A stretch of 38,472 nt of DNA from Oscillospiraceae bacterium (lineage in GTDB: Bacteria; Bacillota; Clostridia; Oscillospirales; Ruminococcaceae). The stretch is from assembly GCA_014799325.1 (NCBI GenBank), contig JAAVIE010000020.1:1-38472 (forward strand), given 5' to 3'. Of this stretch, positions 1 through 7,002 are shown piece after piece. Numbering within the stretch: position 1 is the first letter of the stretch; every line of letters starts with the position of its first letter. The notes under the pieces were generated by a model. The model was given only the letters and a program-made list of their open reading frames with translations, made no database searches and was not told the DNA's origin. The position numbers and the translations under genes were made by a program.

Positions 1-210
1 TGCGAGGCTCTCACTGATAAAGTTCACTGCTCATCGACGCCCAAGCCCAAGCCGCAGTACTCTCGGGGTGGACGGCAGCTGCGCTTAGGCAGCTACGAGT
101 TCAGATCTATAATCTGCGTTTAATTTTAAAATTGCCCATTATTAAAGAGTTTAGGCGAACTCTGCATGCTTAGCGAGGTTCACAGCCCCCGTCGAAACCT
201 TTACGATCCC
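1..210 (-). ncRNA. ssrA: tmRNA (ssrA), 3' end outside the window
   Basis: On the minus strand the RNA begins near 210 with GGGAUCGUAAAGGUUUCGAC, the conserved tmRNA 5' segment (tRNA-like half followed by the GUUUCGACGGGGG block). Downstream lies a short tag reading frame ending in a stop inside a hairpin, then pseudoknot-like GC-rich sequence up to the window edge. tmRNA enters stalled ribosomes with SmpB, adds a degradation tag and releases the ribosome. The 3' half, which pairs with the 5' end and carries CCA, is missing because the window starts inside the gene. The identification rests on the conserved 5' block and a plausible tag; the exact 5' processing site is inferred. Confidence 0.9.
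85..117 (-). other. tmRNA proteolysis-tag reading frame (ADYRSELVAA)
   Basis: Read on the minus strand from a GCA resume codon at 117-115, the frame gives ADYRSELVAA and stops at TAA (87-85). Ten residues and an AA C-terminus fit SsrA tags recognised by ClpXP-type proteases. An earlier in-frame GCA would give a 16-residue tag; the shorter one fits known tag length better. The interior differs from the common ANDENYALAA type. Confidence 0.75.
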
Positions 211-223
211 TTTGTAAAAATAT

Positions 224-252
224 ATTATATACGATTTCAATTAAAAAGTCAA
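224..252 (-). promoter_or_regulatory. sigma-A promoter of tmRNA
   Basis: On the minus strand TTGACT (252-247) and TATAAT (229-224) are separated by exactly 17 bp and lie just upstream of the mature tmRNA start near 210. Near-consensus elements suit a highly expressed stable RNA. No operator-like palindrome is seen. Confidence 0.85.
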
Positions 253-306
253 TAGCTTTTTTAAATTTTTTGATAAATCTTTTTTAAAAAAATAAAGGTA
301 TCTAAC

Positions 307-448
307 TTTGCCTTGCAAAATTCTCCTTTTATGATATAATAACCTCAAACTGCGGAAAGAGGAAGAAATTATTTAAATGTTTGAGGTTATTTTATCTTTT
401 TAAAGGAATCGAATTTTGCCTTGCAAAATTCTCCTTTTATGATATAAT
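307..448 (+). repeat. Duplicated 34-bp promoter module flanking an inverted repeat
   Basis: The same 34 bp occurs at 307-340 and 415-448. Each copy holds a hairpin-like TTTGC-CTT-GCAAA element (extended in the second copy to GAATTTTGC/GCAAAATTC, 411-431) and a promoter: TTGCAA, 16-bp spacer, extended -10 TGATATAAT. Between the copies ATAACCTCAAAC (339-350) pairs with GTTTGAGGTTAT (379-390), followed by a T-rich run. Only the second copy (421-448) is well placed to drive the ClC gene. The first may make a short RNA or be a duplication remnant. No protein gene is seen from 211 to 484. Confidence 0.65.
421..448 (+). promoter_or_regulatory. Likely promoter of the ClC-led gene run
   Basis: TTGCAA (421-426), 16-bp spacer and TATAAT (443-448) preceded by TGA, an extended -10. 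The start codon at 485 lies 36 bp downstream with GGAGAGGG as ribosome site. The phoH promoter (36204-36232) has the same build (TTGCAA, TATGA-TATACT), which supports a common promoter style. Confidence 0.65.
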
Positions 449-484
449 ATGATATAGGAATATATTGCTAAACGGAGAGGGAAA

Positions 485-1753
485 ATGAGCATAGATAAAG
501 AGTATGCAGCAACAGAAACGAAAAGATCGCTGCATTATGTCACAGTATTTGTAAAATGGCTGTTGTTGAGTCTTGTTACAGCTGTAGTCTGCGGCGGCGC
601 GGGCTGTTTATTTCACCTACTGATCGAAAAAGCTACAGGACTGCGTGAGGAGAATAATTTTATATTGTATTTTCTCCCATTAGCAGGCGTATTGATAACT
701 GTGCTCTACCACCTGTTCAAGCTCGAAAAGATAGATGGTACGAACTATGTTATCGACTCCATACGCAAGGACGGCTCTGTACCTTTCACTATGGCTCCCG
801 GAATACTCATCGCTACTGTTATGACACATCTTTGCGGCGGATCGGCAGGCAGGGAAGGAGCGGCATTGCAGCTTGGCGGAAGCCTTGGTTCTACCTTAGG
901 AAAAATGTTTAAGCTGGACGACAAGGATATGCACGTTATAGTTCTTTGCGGTATGAGCGCGGTATTTACGGCTCTTTTCGGCACACCCCTTACCGCCGTT
1001 ATTTTTGTTATGGAGGTAATAAGTGTTGGCGTGATCTATTACAGCGCAATAATGCCCTGTGTGTTCAGCTCGGTGTTTACATATCTTCTGACCCTTATTT
1101 TAAATATGCACCCTGTCAGCTATAAACCGGTGGCTGTACCGTCGGTAGGTCCCATAAGCCTGCTCCAGAGCATAGCTCTTGGCATAGTTTTCGCTATGGG
1201 AAGTATTTTGCTTTGTCTGTCTTTTTCCAAAGGGGAAGGACTTCTCCATAAAATCATTAAAAACGATTATATACGAACTATCGCAGGCGGCGCGGCAATT
1301 ATCGGGCTTACCTTGCTTTTGGGTACCGACTATAACGGCTCGGGAATGTGGATAGTTGACAACGCCATACTAAAAGGCGAAGCCCGCCCTGAAGCTTTTA
1401 TCCTTAAGATCCTCTTTACCGTGATAACCTTGGGCTGTGGCTATAAGGGCGGTGAGATCGTGCCTACATTTTTTGTGGGAGCGACCTTGGGCTGTACCGT
1501 TGCGCCGCTTCTTGGTATGGATCCCGGATTTGGCGCGGCGCTTGGTCTTGTAGGACTTTTCTGCGGCGCTACAAATGCTCCCTTGGCGTCAATTATGCTA
1601 AGCATTGAGCTGTTCGGGGTAGAGGGACTGCCTTTTTACGCAATAATCTGTTCCACCTGCTTTATGCTTTCGGGATATTACAGCCTTTACAAATCGCAAA
1701 TTATCGTTTATGATAAGCTAAAAGCCATATTTATCAACAGAAACACAAAATAG
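485..1753 (+). CDS. ClC-family anion channel/antiporter, possibly the fluoride (CLC-F) clade
   Basis: This 422-residue integral membrane protein has the ClC fold signatures. GGSAGREGAALQLGG at residues 118-132 includes the gating glutamate E124; PLTAVIFVMEV follows near 168-180; and KGGEIVPTFF near 320 is the third anion-pore motif. Many hydrophobic helices span the chain, and no C-terminal CBS domains follow. Where chloride transporters have GSGIP the protein reads GTNYVID (residues 85-91); together with GREGA instead of GREGP this resembles the fluoride/proton CLC-F clade from memory, so substrate is uncertain. No fluoride riboswitch is visible upstream. Start has GGAGAGGG five bases ahead. 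It leads a closely spaced rightward run ending at 4588. Confidence 0.85.
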   Translation: MSIDKEYAATETKRSLHYVTVFVKWLLLSLVTAVVCGGAGCLFHLLIEKATGLREENNFILYFLPLAGVLITVLYHLFKLEKIDGTNYVIDSIRKDGSVPFTMAPGILIATVMTHLCGGSAGREGAALQLGGSLGSTLGKMFKLDDKDMHVIVLCGMSAVFTALFGTPLTAVIFVMEVISVGVIYYSAIMPCVFSSVFTYLLTLILNMHPVSYKPVAVPSVGPISLLQSIALGIVFAMGSILLCLSFSKGEGLLHKIIKNDYIRTIAGGAAIIGLTLLLGTDYNGSGMWIVDNAILKGEARPEAFILKILFTVITLGCGYKGGEIVPTFFVGATLGCTVAPLLGMDPGFGAALGLVGLFCGATNAPLASIMLSIELFGVEGLPFYAIICSTCFMLSGYYSLYKSQIIVYDKLKAIFINRNTK

Positions 1754-1763
1754 GAGGTACAAA

Positions 1764-2606
1764 ATGAACTACAAAAACGACATAATAAAGCTTAGACGCA
1801 ACAGCATCGTTTTATCTATTGAAGAAGAGGGAAACACCGCTGTAGGCGCAACACGTTTCGGCGGCATTCCCGATGTTCCCAAGGACTTTCAGTGGCCTTA
1901 TTTCAGTACAAGTACATTTGATGACGAGGAGGAAAAGCCCCGTCCTCTCGCATTTATTGCACAGTTTAACTGTGAGGAGATCTCAAAATACGATACAGAG
2001 CATCTACTGCCCGAAAAAGGCTTGCTTTCATTTTTCTATGAACTGGATTCTCAATTATGGGGATTTGATCCGAAGAACAAAGGCTGTGCAAGGGTCTTTT
2101 GGTTTGAAAATATCGAGGATCTGTCACCTGCCGCCATTCCCGATGATCTTCAAAAGGAAAACATCTTTGAAGCCTTAAAAATAAAAGCAAGATCGGAGCC
2201 GTCCTATCCTTCCTTTGAGGATTTCAGCCTTACCCGCGATAATATGATAGAGCATTGGGACGAGTACGATATGTCCATGAAAGGCTTGCGCAAAGATGAG
2301 GACAATATCCACAAGCTGTTAGGCTGGGCAGATCCCATTCAGGGCAATATGACTATGCAGTGCGAGCTGATAAAAAGAGGGTACTACTTAGGCGGTTCAT
2401 GGGATCATGTAACTCCCCAAGACAGACAGGAAAGTATTGATCATTCGGGCAAGGATTGGCTGCTGCTGTTTCAGCTTTCTTCCTTCGCCGAAGATTCTGT
2501 TGATCTATGTTTCGGTGATGAGGGAAACATTTATTTTTATATTCACAAGGACGATCTTGCAGAAAGAAACTTTGACAATGCTTGGCTGATCATGCAGTGT
2601 TATTGA
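1764..2606 (+). CDS. DUF1963 (YwqG-like) protein
   Basis: The 280-residue soluble protein carries the DUF1963/YwqG pattern: TRFGGIPDVPKDFQWPYF near residues 29-46, then PLAFIAQFNC, LLSFFYELD, and a late LLLFQLSS...FGDEGNIYFYI block close to the C-terminus. The family's biochemical role is not established. It starts 10 bp after the ClC stop with AGGAGG ahead of ATG, so it is probably cotranscribed. A YwqG-like assignment is secure at family level; no substrate or partner can be read from the sequence. Confidence 0.85.
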   Translation: MNYKNDIIKLRRNSIVLSIEEEGNTAVGATRFGGIPDVPKDFQWPYFSTSTFDDEEEKPRPLAFIAQFNCEEISKYDTEHLLPEKGLLSFFYELDSQLWGFDPKNKGCARVFWFENIEDLSPAAIPDDLQKENIFEALKIKARSEPSYPSFEDFSLTRDNMIEHWDEYDMSMKGLRKDEDNIHKLLGWADPIQGNMTMQCELIKRGYYLGGSWDHVTPQDRQESIDHSGKDWLLLFQLSSFAEDSVDLCFGDEGNIYFYIHKDDLAERNFDNAWLIMQCY

Positions 2607-2635
2607 CAATTTTAAAAAACTATCAAGGAGACATT

Positions 2636-3823
2636 ATGGGACTTAACATTTTTAAAAAGAATGATCCTAAAGAGATCACTATGGAAAACGCAAACAGCTA
2701 TGTTGTAAATAACGTGCTGCACAAAATGCTTGGTGTAAAGGATATAGTTAAAGGTGACAGCCTTTACGTTCCGGAGTGGGAAATGACCCTGACACCAAAG
2801 GTAGTGGAAATAAACGGTCAGCAGGCTACCTTAAACATCTTTATGAATTCTCCCAAGTGGGGAAATGAGCTGTTTGAGTGCGCCTCTGCTTTGGGAAAAG
2901 ACACCAAGACCGCCATAGGAACTGCTTGTGGATCATTCCTTTTTTCTTTTATACAGGGCTTGGGAAAAATGGAAAGGGACGAAGATCCCGACGTTTTGGT
3001 GACCGAGCTTGATGGTCAGAAACATAAGTGGAAAGCCTACAAAAGCGATCTTGTAGGCTTAGGCGAATCGGTGGCAGCGTATGTTGATTCCCCCGACTTT
3101 TATTGGAGACTGCTCCGAGAGGATATTATAAAAAGATTGGGCAACCAGAAGCTGTGCTATGTGAAGATCTATGTTGCCAAAACTCCAACTGAGATAATAG
3201 GCGAATGCAGGATCGACGATGTAAAAAACGATGAGCTTAGCGAGATCGTTGCTCAATCCGCCGCAAATTGGGATATACAGCAATTTGCGTCACAGAAAAT
3301 GTTCTTCTTCATAAAACAGCAGGAAGACACCGTTATTCCGTACCCATACTGGGGCAGCGAGGGCTTTGAGGTGTTAAAGAGCAAGGTAAAGACCGCTATG
3401 GAGATTTTTTATAAATGCGAGACCGAGGAGCAGTATGATGAATTAGTTTCACAAACTGTTCTGAGATTAGGCGATCCTATTTTAGCTGAAAGCTGTTTGT
3501 CCTTTATCCCCGAAATATGCGCCGAAAACGCTTTTTATGAAGTACAATATTCCGAAATGGTGGACATTGCGCCTGCAGGTCGGGAGAAGATATCCTGCTA
3601 TAAAAATCAGATCTCCGATTATTACCTGATACAGAGAGCAGTGCTGACCTTGCTTTCCTCGGGAGTTTTCGGAAAAGACACCGATGAGATATACAAAAGT
3701 TACATAGGCTACAGTGCTGTGGGTCATGCGATTTCCTCAATACTTGAAAAGGGAAACAAGCTGGAGGGCGTCAGAATGACTGCGCTTATCTTTAATGTCA
3801 GCGAATGTTTTATATTCAGATAA
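2636..3823 (+). CDS. Unknown protein, possibly DUF6348-like
   Basis: The 395-residue reading frame starts at ATG 2636, where AAGGAG lies 6 bases ahead; an upstream in-frame ATG at 2582 lies inside the DUF1963 gene and has no ribosome site. No signal peptide or clear membrane helix is seen. The first half contains WEMTLTPKVVEINGQQATL and a glycine-rich LGKDTKTAIGTACGSFLFS stretch; the middle has aromatic-rich PYPYWGSEGFEV; the C-terminus is hydrophobic and cysteine-containing. I recall similar text in DUF6348 entries but cannot confirm it. It is 29 bp downstream of the DUF1963 gene and probably in the same transcript. Confidence 0.7.
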   Translation: MGLNIFKKNDPKEITMENANSYVVNNVLHKMLGVKDIVKGDSLYVPEWEMTLTPKVVEINGQQATLNIFMNSPKWGNELFECASALGKDTKTAIGTACGSFLFSFIQGLGKMERDEDPDVLVTELDGQKHKWKAYKSDLVGLGESVAAYVDSPDFYWRLLREDIIKRLGNQKLCYVKIYVAKTPTEIIGECRIDDVKNDELSEIVAQSAANWDIQQFASQKMFFFIKQQEDTVIPYPYWGSEGFEVLKSKVKTAMEIFYKCETEEQYDELVSQTVLRLGDPILAESCLSFIPEICAENAFYEVQYSEMVDIAPAGREKISCYKNQISDYYLIQRAVLTLLSSGVFGKDTDEIYKSYIGYSAVGHAISSILEKGNKLEGVRMTALIFNVSECFIFR

Positions 3824-3835
3824 TCGGAGGAAAAT

Positions 3836-4588
3836 GTGTTTACTAAAAAAGAGATAGTTCTTGAATTGAAAAAACAGCTTGCCATAGATTTTAACTGTAG
3901 ATCAGAAGATTTTGACTGTGAAGATAATACTCTGACCCTGTCCGCCAAAAATGATGGCAGACGGGTATACAGCGAAAACAAGGCTTTTTTCTCAATGGCG
4001 ACAATGGGGAAAGGCGCTGTGGTTTCCGCCGATGAGATACTGCACCCCTTTTTAAAGGACTTTATCAAGGACAAAAAGGGGATATGGCTCTTTGAACAGC
4101 ATAATCTTTTTGAAATAGAAAAAGAAGTTCAAAAGCACGGCAAAACGCTTTTTCAAACACATCACCTGTTTTTGCCCGATACAAAGCCTTTGGACATCAA
4201 GCCCGATTTTGAAGTGAAATGGTTTGAAGAAAAGGATATAGGGCAGTTTTACGGTGACAAAAGATTTCCCAACGCATTTTGTGAAAAGTACGAGCCTGAG
4301 CGTCCCGATGTGCTTGGCGTATGTGCTGTTATAGGCGGTGAAATCGCCGGAATGGCAGGCTGTTCCGCAGATTCCAAGCTGATGTGGCAGATAGGGATAG
4401 ATATAATGCCGAAATATCGGGGAAAGGGAATAGGTACTGCCCTTGTGGGGCTTTTAAGGGAAGAGATATTTAAGAGAGGGGCTATTCCTTTTTACGGTAC
4501 GGGGCTGGCTAATATCCACTCGCAGAATATTGCTTTGAAGTGTGGGTTTTATCCGGCTTGGGTGGAGATCGAAACTTTGGATAAATAA
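3836..4588 (+). CDS. GNAT-family N-acetyltransferase
   Basis: The 250-residue protein has the acetyl-CoA binding motif A, MPKYRGKGIGTALVGLL (RGKGIG at 195-200), followed by GTGLANIHSQNIALKCGFYP, typical of GNAT enzymes; the first 120 residues form a separate less conserved region. Substrate cannot be told. The start is GTG at 3836, five bases after CGGAGG; the ATG two bases earlier is out of frame and stops at once. It is the last gene of the rightward run and is followed by two hairpins. Confidence 0.85.
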   Translation: MFTKKEIVLELKKQLAIDFNCRSEDFDCEDNTLTLSAKNDGRRVYSENKAFFSMATMGKGAVVSADEILHPFLKDFIKDKKGIWLFEQHNLFEIEKEVQKHGKTLFQTHHLFLPDTKPLDIKPDFEVKWFEEKDIGQFYGDKRFPNAFCEKYEPERPDVLGVCAVIGGEIAGMAGCSADSKLMWQIGIDIMPKYRGKGIGTALVGLLREEIFKRGAIPFYGTGLANIHSQNIALKCGFYPAWVEIETLDK

Positions 4589-4626
4589 AAAACCTTGGAG
4601 GAAGCTTTTGTTTTCTCCAAGGTTTT
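4589..4626 (+). terminator. Hairpin after the GNAT gene
   Basis: AAAACCTTGGAG (4589-4600) pairs perfectly with CTCCAAGGTTTT (4615-4626), right after the stop codon. The T-run after the stem is short, so termination strength is moderate. The CCTTGGAG stem recurs in the terminator at 5401. Confidence 0.7.
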
Positions 4627-4637
4627 AAATACAAAAT

Positions 4638-4680
4638 AAAAGCAATATTGCATATTAGCCTTATGCAGTATTGCTTTTTT
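4638..4680 (+). terminator. Second hairpin with T-tract
   Basis: AAAAGCAATA...GCAT pairs with ATGC...TATTGCTTTT, then TTTTTT. It lies between converging genes and ends rightward transcription more convincingly than the first hairpin. Confidence 0.75.
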
Positions 4681-4692
4681 ATTTTTGATATT

Positions 4693-5085
4693 TTATTCTT
4701 TAGTATTACCACAGCGTGTACAACAATTTAGGACATCATTATTTGAAGTCCCACATTTTTTGCAGATCCATGAACTTTTCGCAATAACAACTGCATTATT
4801 GTTGTTTACGTTTTCTTCGTTAGCATTTTCCGGATCTTCATTTGATAATGAAACATTTGACTTTTTACTTGAATGGTAAATATTGCTTGCGATTTCAATA
4901 AAAAGACCCCAAACTGCGTGTTCAATAGTTACTGCCACAACTCCACCGACAAACACCATCCACGCATCCGACCCCAAACATTTATCATCAGCAAAAAACA
5001 CAGTTAGAAAAATCACAAAAAAGAAAGAGGCAATCATACTAAAAATCAGCAATCCTTTATTAAACCTTATCCATTTGTCACTCAT
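4693..5085 (-). CDS. Small membrane protein with C-terminal zinc ribbon
   Basis: The 130-residue protein starts with MSDKWIRF, two hydrophobic helices follow (about residues 11-31 and 39-66), then a polar Asn/Glu-rich linker and a zinc-ribbon end with WICKKCGTS and NCCTRCGNT (two CxxC knuckles). Start chosen at 5085, where GGGAGG lies 6 bases ahead; an upstream in-frame ATG at 5124 lies in the operator region without a ribosome site. Function is unknown. It is transcribed from a consensus promoter overlapping palindromes shared with the divergent XRE gene, so that small repressor probably controls it. Confidence 0.75.
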   Translation of the reverse strand: MSDKWIRFNKGLLIFSMIASFFFVIFLTVFFADDKCLGSDAWMVFVGGVVAVTIEHAVWGLFIEIASNIYHSSKKSNVSLSNEDPENANEENVNNNNAVVIAKSSWICKKCGTSNNDVLNCCTRCGNTKE

Positions 5086-5115
5086 GTTTTCCTCCCAAAC
5101 TTTATAATAGAATTT

Positions 5116-5134
5116 ATATCCCAAATCGGGATAT
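5116..5134. promoter_or_regulatory. Palindromic operator candidate 1
   Basis: ATATCCC (5116-5122) and GGGATAT (5128-5134) form a perfect dyad around 5 bp. It sits just downstream of the leftward -10 box, so a bound protein would block the membrane-protein gene. Confidence 0.6.
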
Positions 5135-5138
5135 TTAC

Positions 5139-5167
5139 ATTATACCACATTGGTATAATATTGTCAA
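5139..5167. promoter_or_regulatory. Overlapping divergent promoters within a 21-bp palindrome
   Basis: ATTATACCA (5139-5147) and TGGTATAAT (5151-5159) are perfect inverted arms around CAT, so the -10 boxes of both directions lie in one dyad. Leftward: TTGACA (5167-5162), 17 bp, TATAAT (5144-5139), full consensus. Rightward: TATAAT at 5154-5159 with a poor -35. A repressor dimer here would control both the membrane protein and its own gene. Confidence 0.75.
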
Positions 5168-5180
5168 GGGGGTGACCGCT

Positions 5181-5390
5181 ATTTTCAGATTAAAGGAACT
5201 GCGAAAAAAGAAAAAGCTCTCACAAGTCAAAATGGCTATCGATTTAAATATGAATCAAAATTCTATTTCAAGATACGAAAACGAAGAAAGGGAGGCAGAC
5301 TACGAAACTCTGATTGCTATTGCAGATTACTTTGATGTTTCAATAGACTATCTTTTAGGTCGCACCGATTGCCCCAAAATGAATAAATGA
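5181..5390 (+). CDS. Small XRE-family (HTH_3) repressor, likely ATT start
   Basis: The roughly 69-residue protein is a single helix-turn-helix domain: FRLKELRKKKKLSQ, then NQNSISRYENEEREAD and ISIDYLLGRTD-type ending, typical of small XRE repressors. No ATG or TTG fits. GTG at 5172 lies within the ribosome site itself, whereas AGGGGGTGA (5167-5175) is 5 bases before an in-frame ATT at 5181, giving the usual family start MFRLKELR. I therefore prefer ATT; GTG 5172 (72 residues) is the alternative. The predicted transcript starts almost at the ribosome site. It probably binds the adjacent palindromes. Confidence 0.75.
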   Translation: MFRLKELRKKKKLSQVKMAIDLNMNQNSISRYENEEREADYETLIAIADYFDVSIDYLLGRTDCPKMNK

Positions 5391-5400
5391 CAAACATAGA

Positions 5401-5440
5401 AAAAGCCTTGGAGAAAACCTTTTACTTCTCCAAGGCTTTT
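5401..5440 (+). terminator. Terminator after the XRE gene
   Basis: AAAAGCCTTGGAGAA (5401-5415) pairs perfectly over 15 bp with TTCTCCAAGGCTTTT (5426-5440), ending in T's. The symmetric A/T flanks allow use from both strands, so it can also end the leftward erm-HD transcript. Confidence 0.85.
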
Positions 5441-5465
5441 TACAAGCCAAACATTATTTAAAATA

Positions 5466-6062
5466 TTACGGAAAAAGAATAACCCCATTACTTTCTTTCA
5501 GCATACGTTCCGCAAAGCTCTTGACATAGCTGCGCCTTTCGTCATAGATCCTTTGACTTATCTCAAAATGGATCTTATTAAACGGCGAAAACTTACTGTC
5601 ATCAAGCAAAAGATAAGCCGCATCGGTCATAGACATCTTTTCCTTTAAAGCATACTGAAAATAATTCCATACCTCAAAGGTTCCGAAGTGGTCAAGAAGA
5701 TCGGCATCCTGATGAATTTTTTCGTCTGTGGAAAGGTCGGATTTCGTTCTCTCGTCATGTACGGAAATTATTCTGTGTATGTCCTTTAATTCGCTTTCTG
5801 AGCAAAGATCATGCAGTAAAAGACTGGTTTTGGCTGCGCCTTTATTTTCGTGATGTTCTTCGCCGTTGCAAATATCGTGAAACCATGCAGAAACGATAAG
5901 AATTTCCATATTACCCGTATATCCGACTATTGGGCAAAGCTGTTTAATAATTTCAGCCGTGCGCTGTCCGTGATAGTATTTATTTCCTGGTTCTTTAAAG
6001 GGGTGGCTTGATTTTGTTTTCATCTCTCTGGCAGCTATCTCAGATATTTTTTGTAAGTTCAT
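5466..6062 (-). CDS. HD-domain phosphohydrolase
   Basis: The 198-residue protein has the HD metal-site residues in order: YYHGQR (H31), AWFHDICNG (H62-D63), and HQDADLLDHFG (D119/D121). HD proteins hydrolyse phosphoesters such as nucleotides; the specific substrate cannot be told. GAGGAT lies 6 bases before ATG 6062, inside the end of the methyltransferase gene. The three-base gap to the erm-like gene implies one transcript, so its expression may follow antibiotic-dependent attenuation upstream. Confidence 0.8.
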   Translation of the reverse strand: MNLQKISEIAAREMKTKSSHPFKEPGNKYYHGQRTAEIIKQLCPIVGYTGNMEILIVSAWFHDICNGEEHHENKGAAKTSLLLHDLCSESELKDIHRIISVHDERTKSDLSTDEKIHQDADLLDHFGTFEVWNYFQYALKEKMSMTDAAYLLLDDSKFSPFNKIHFEISQRIYDERRSYVKSFAERMLKESNGVILFP

Positions 6063-6065
6063 GGC

Positions 6066-6845
6066 TTATCCTCTTTTGTTTTTACCAAAATTCAGCCAGC
6101 ATCGGAAAAGGCAAAGCCACTGTATATAAGAAACATCGCCTGTTTGCGGTATCTGCGGCAGTTTTTCCAATCTTAAAGCAGTTGAAATTTGTTTTTTTGT
6201 CAATAAGGGTCGAGAGCTAAATAAGCTTTTTTGGCTTTGTTCTAAAAATACTTTAAAATCATCTTTTTGAGAGGGTGGAATATCAAAGGTTTCTTTAAGT
6301 TTCATTTCCAACATAACAACATCGGTATTAGGTGCGGGGTGAAAATCGTTTCTGTTGAAATACCATATTATTTTGGAATCGAAAAATGGCTTTAAAAGCA
6401 GGGAATTGATATTATCTTTGGGTAATCCGCAAAAACGTTTTGCCGCACCTTTTTCCATAATAAGCCAGATGCTTTCAGGTAGATCATGAGCGGATGTCAG
6501 CTTGCGAATTATCTCTGTGGTTTTTGAAAAGGGAATATTTGCAAAAACCTTATATGGAGAGGATGGCAGCTTTGATTTGAGAAAATCTCCATAATACAGC
6601 TTTACATTGCCGTTAAGCTGAGGTTTAAGATGAGTGTACAGCTTTTCATCAATTTCATAAGAAATAACTTTTTTGCATTTTTCAGAAAGAGCTTTTGTGA
6701 TGTGACCTTTTCCTGCACCTATTTCAAGCACTGTGTCACAGCTTGCTATTGTGGTTATGGAAATAAGCTTGTTAATTATTTTTCTGCTTGTTAAAAAATT
6801 TTGTGATACCCAATAGGGCGAGTTATTGCCTTGTTTTTTGGACAT
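6066..6845 (-). CDS. Erm-type 23S rRNA adenine N6-methyltransferase
   Basis: The 259-residue protein matches the Erm/KsgA fold and is closer to Erm: SQNFLTS at 14-20, SAM motif EIGAGKGHIT at 41-50, acidic YEID at 63-66, GDF near 86, catalytic NIPF at 103-106, and FHPAPNTDVVML at 168-179. Erm enzymes methylate A2058 of 23S rRNA and give macrolide-lincosamide-streptogramin B resistance. The start is ATG 6845 with GAGGTG ahead; an in-frame ATG at 6893 lies in the attenuator stem. A leader peptide, a terminator-like hairpin and a strong promoter precede it, as in inducible erm genes. KsgA (16S) is less likely given NIPF and the leader. Divergent from Erm(B) and Erm(F) as I recall them. Confidence 0.85.
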   Translation of the reverse strand: MSKKQGNNSPYWVSQNFLTSRKIINKLISITTIASCDTVLEIGAGKGHITKALSEKCKKVISYEIDEKLYTHLKPQLNGNVKLYYGDFLKSKLPSSPYKVFANIPFSKTTEIIRKLTSAHDLPESIWLIMEKGAAKRFCGLPKDNINSLLLKPFFDSKIIWYFNRNDFHPAPNTDVVMLEMKLKETFDIPPSQKDDFKVFLEQSQKSLFSSRPLLTKKQISTALRLEKLPQIPQTGDVSYIQWLCLFRCWLNFGKNKRG

Positions 6846-6883
6846 AAAAATACACCTCATTTTGCAAAATTTGTTGATTACGC

Positions 6884-6926
6884 AAAAAGGCATAGCTATA
6901 CCGCTGTAAAAATAGGTATGCTATGC
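6884..6926 (-). promoter_or_regulatory. Attenuator/terminator hairpin in the erm leader
   Basis: On the minus strand GCATAGCATACC (6926-6915) pairs with GGTATAGCTATGC (6902-6890), one bulged base, and is followed by CTTTTTG. It lies right after the leader peptide and before the erm ribosome site, the arrangement of an intrinsic terminator used for attenuation. Leader bases AATTTGT can also pair with ACAAATT downstream, a possible alternative fold. Confidence 0.75.
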
Positions 6927-6929
6927 AAT

Positions 6930-6959
6930 TTAGCGAATACGACAAATTCTGTTGATCAT
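6930..6959 (-). CDS. Erm leader peptide MINRICRIR
   Basis: A nine-codon frame with its own ribosome site (GAGGT, six bases ahead of ATG 6959) encodes MINRICRIR and stops at 6930. The ending R-I-R matches the +X+ macrolide-arrest motif known from leader peptides such as ErmDL (R-L-R). In that mechanism a drug-bound ribosome stalls at the motif and changes the downstream RNA fold. The position before a terminator-like hairpin and an erm gene strongly supports regulation by stalling. It is too short for ordinary gene calling. Confidence 0.8.
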   Translation of the reverse strand: MINRICRIR

Positions 6960-7002
6960 GGGTGTACCTCAAATAATGTATAAACGAATTCTTAGATGAT
7001 TT

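Noticed and set aside
341-402. Short RNA with intrinsic terminator from the first promoter copy
   Set aside because: The expected start (about 347) would leave most of the left stem arm untranscribed, so an RNA hairpin terminator is not supported; retained only as a DNA inverted repeat.
5172-5180. GTG 5172 as the XRE start codon
   Set aside because: It lies inside the ribosome-binding sequence and would have no site of its own; kept as alternative only.
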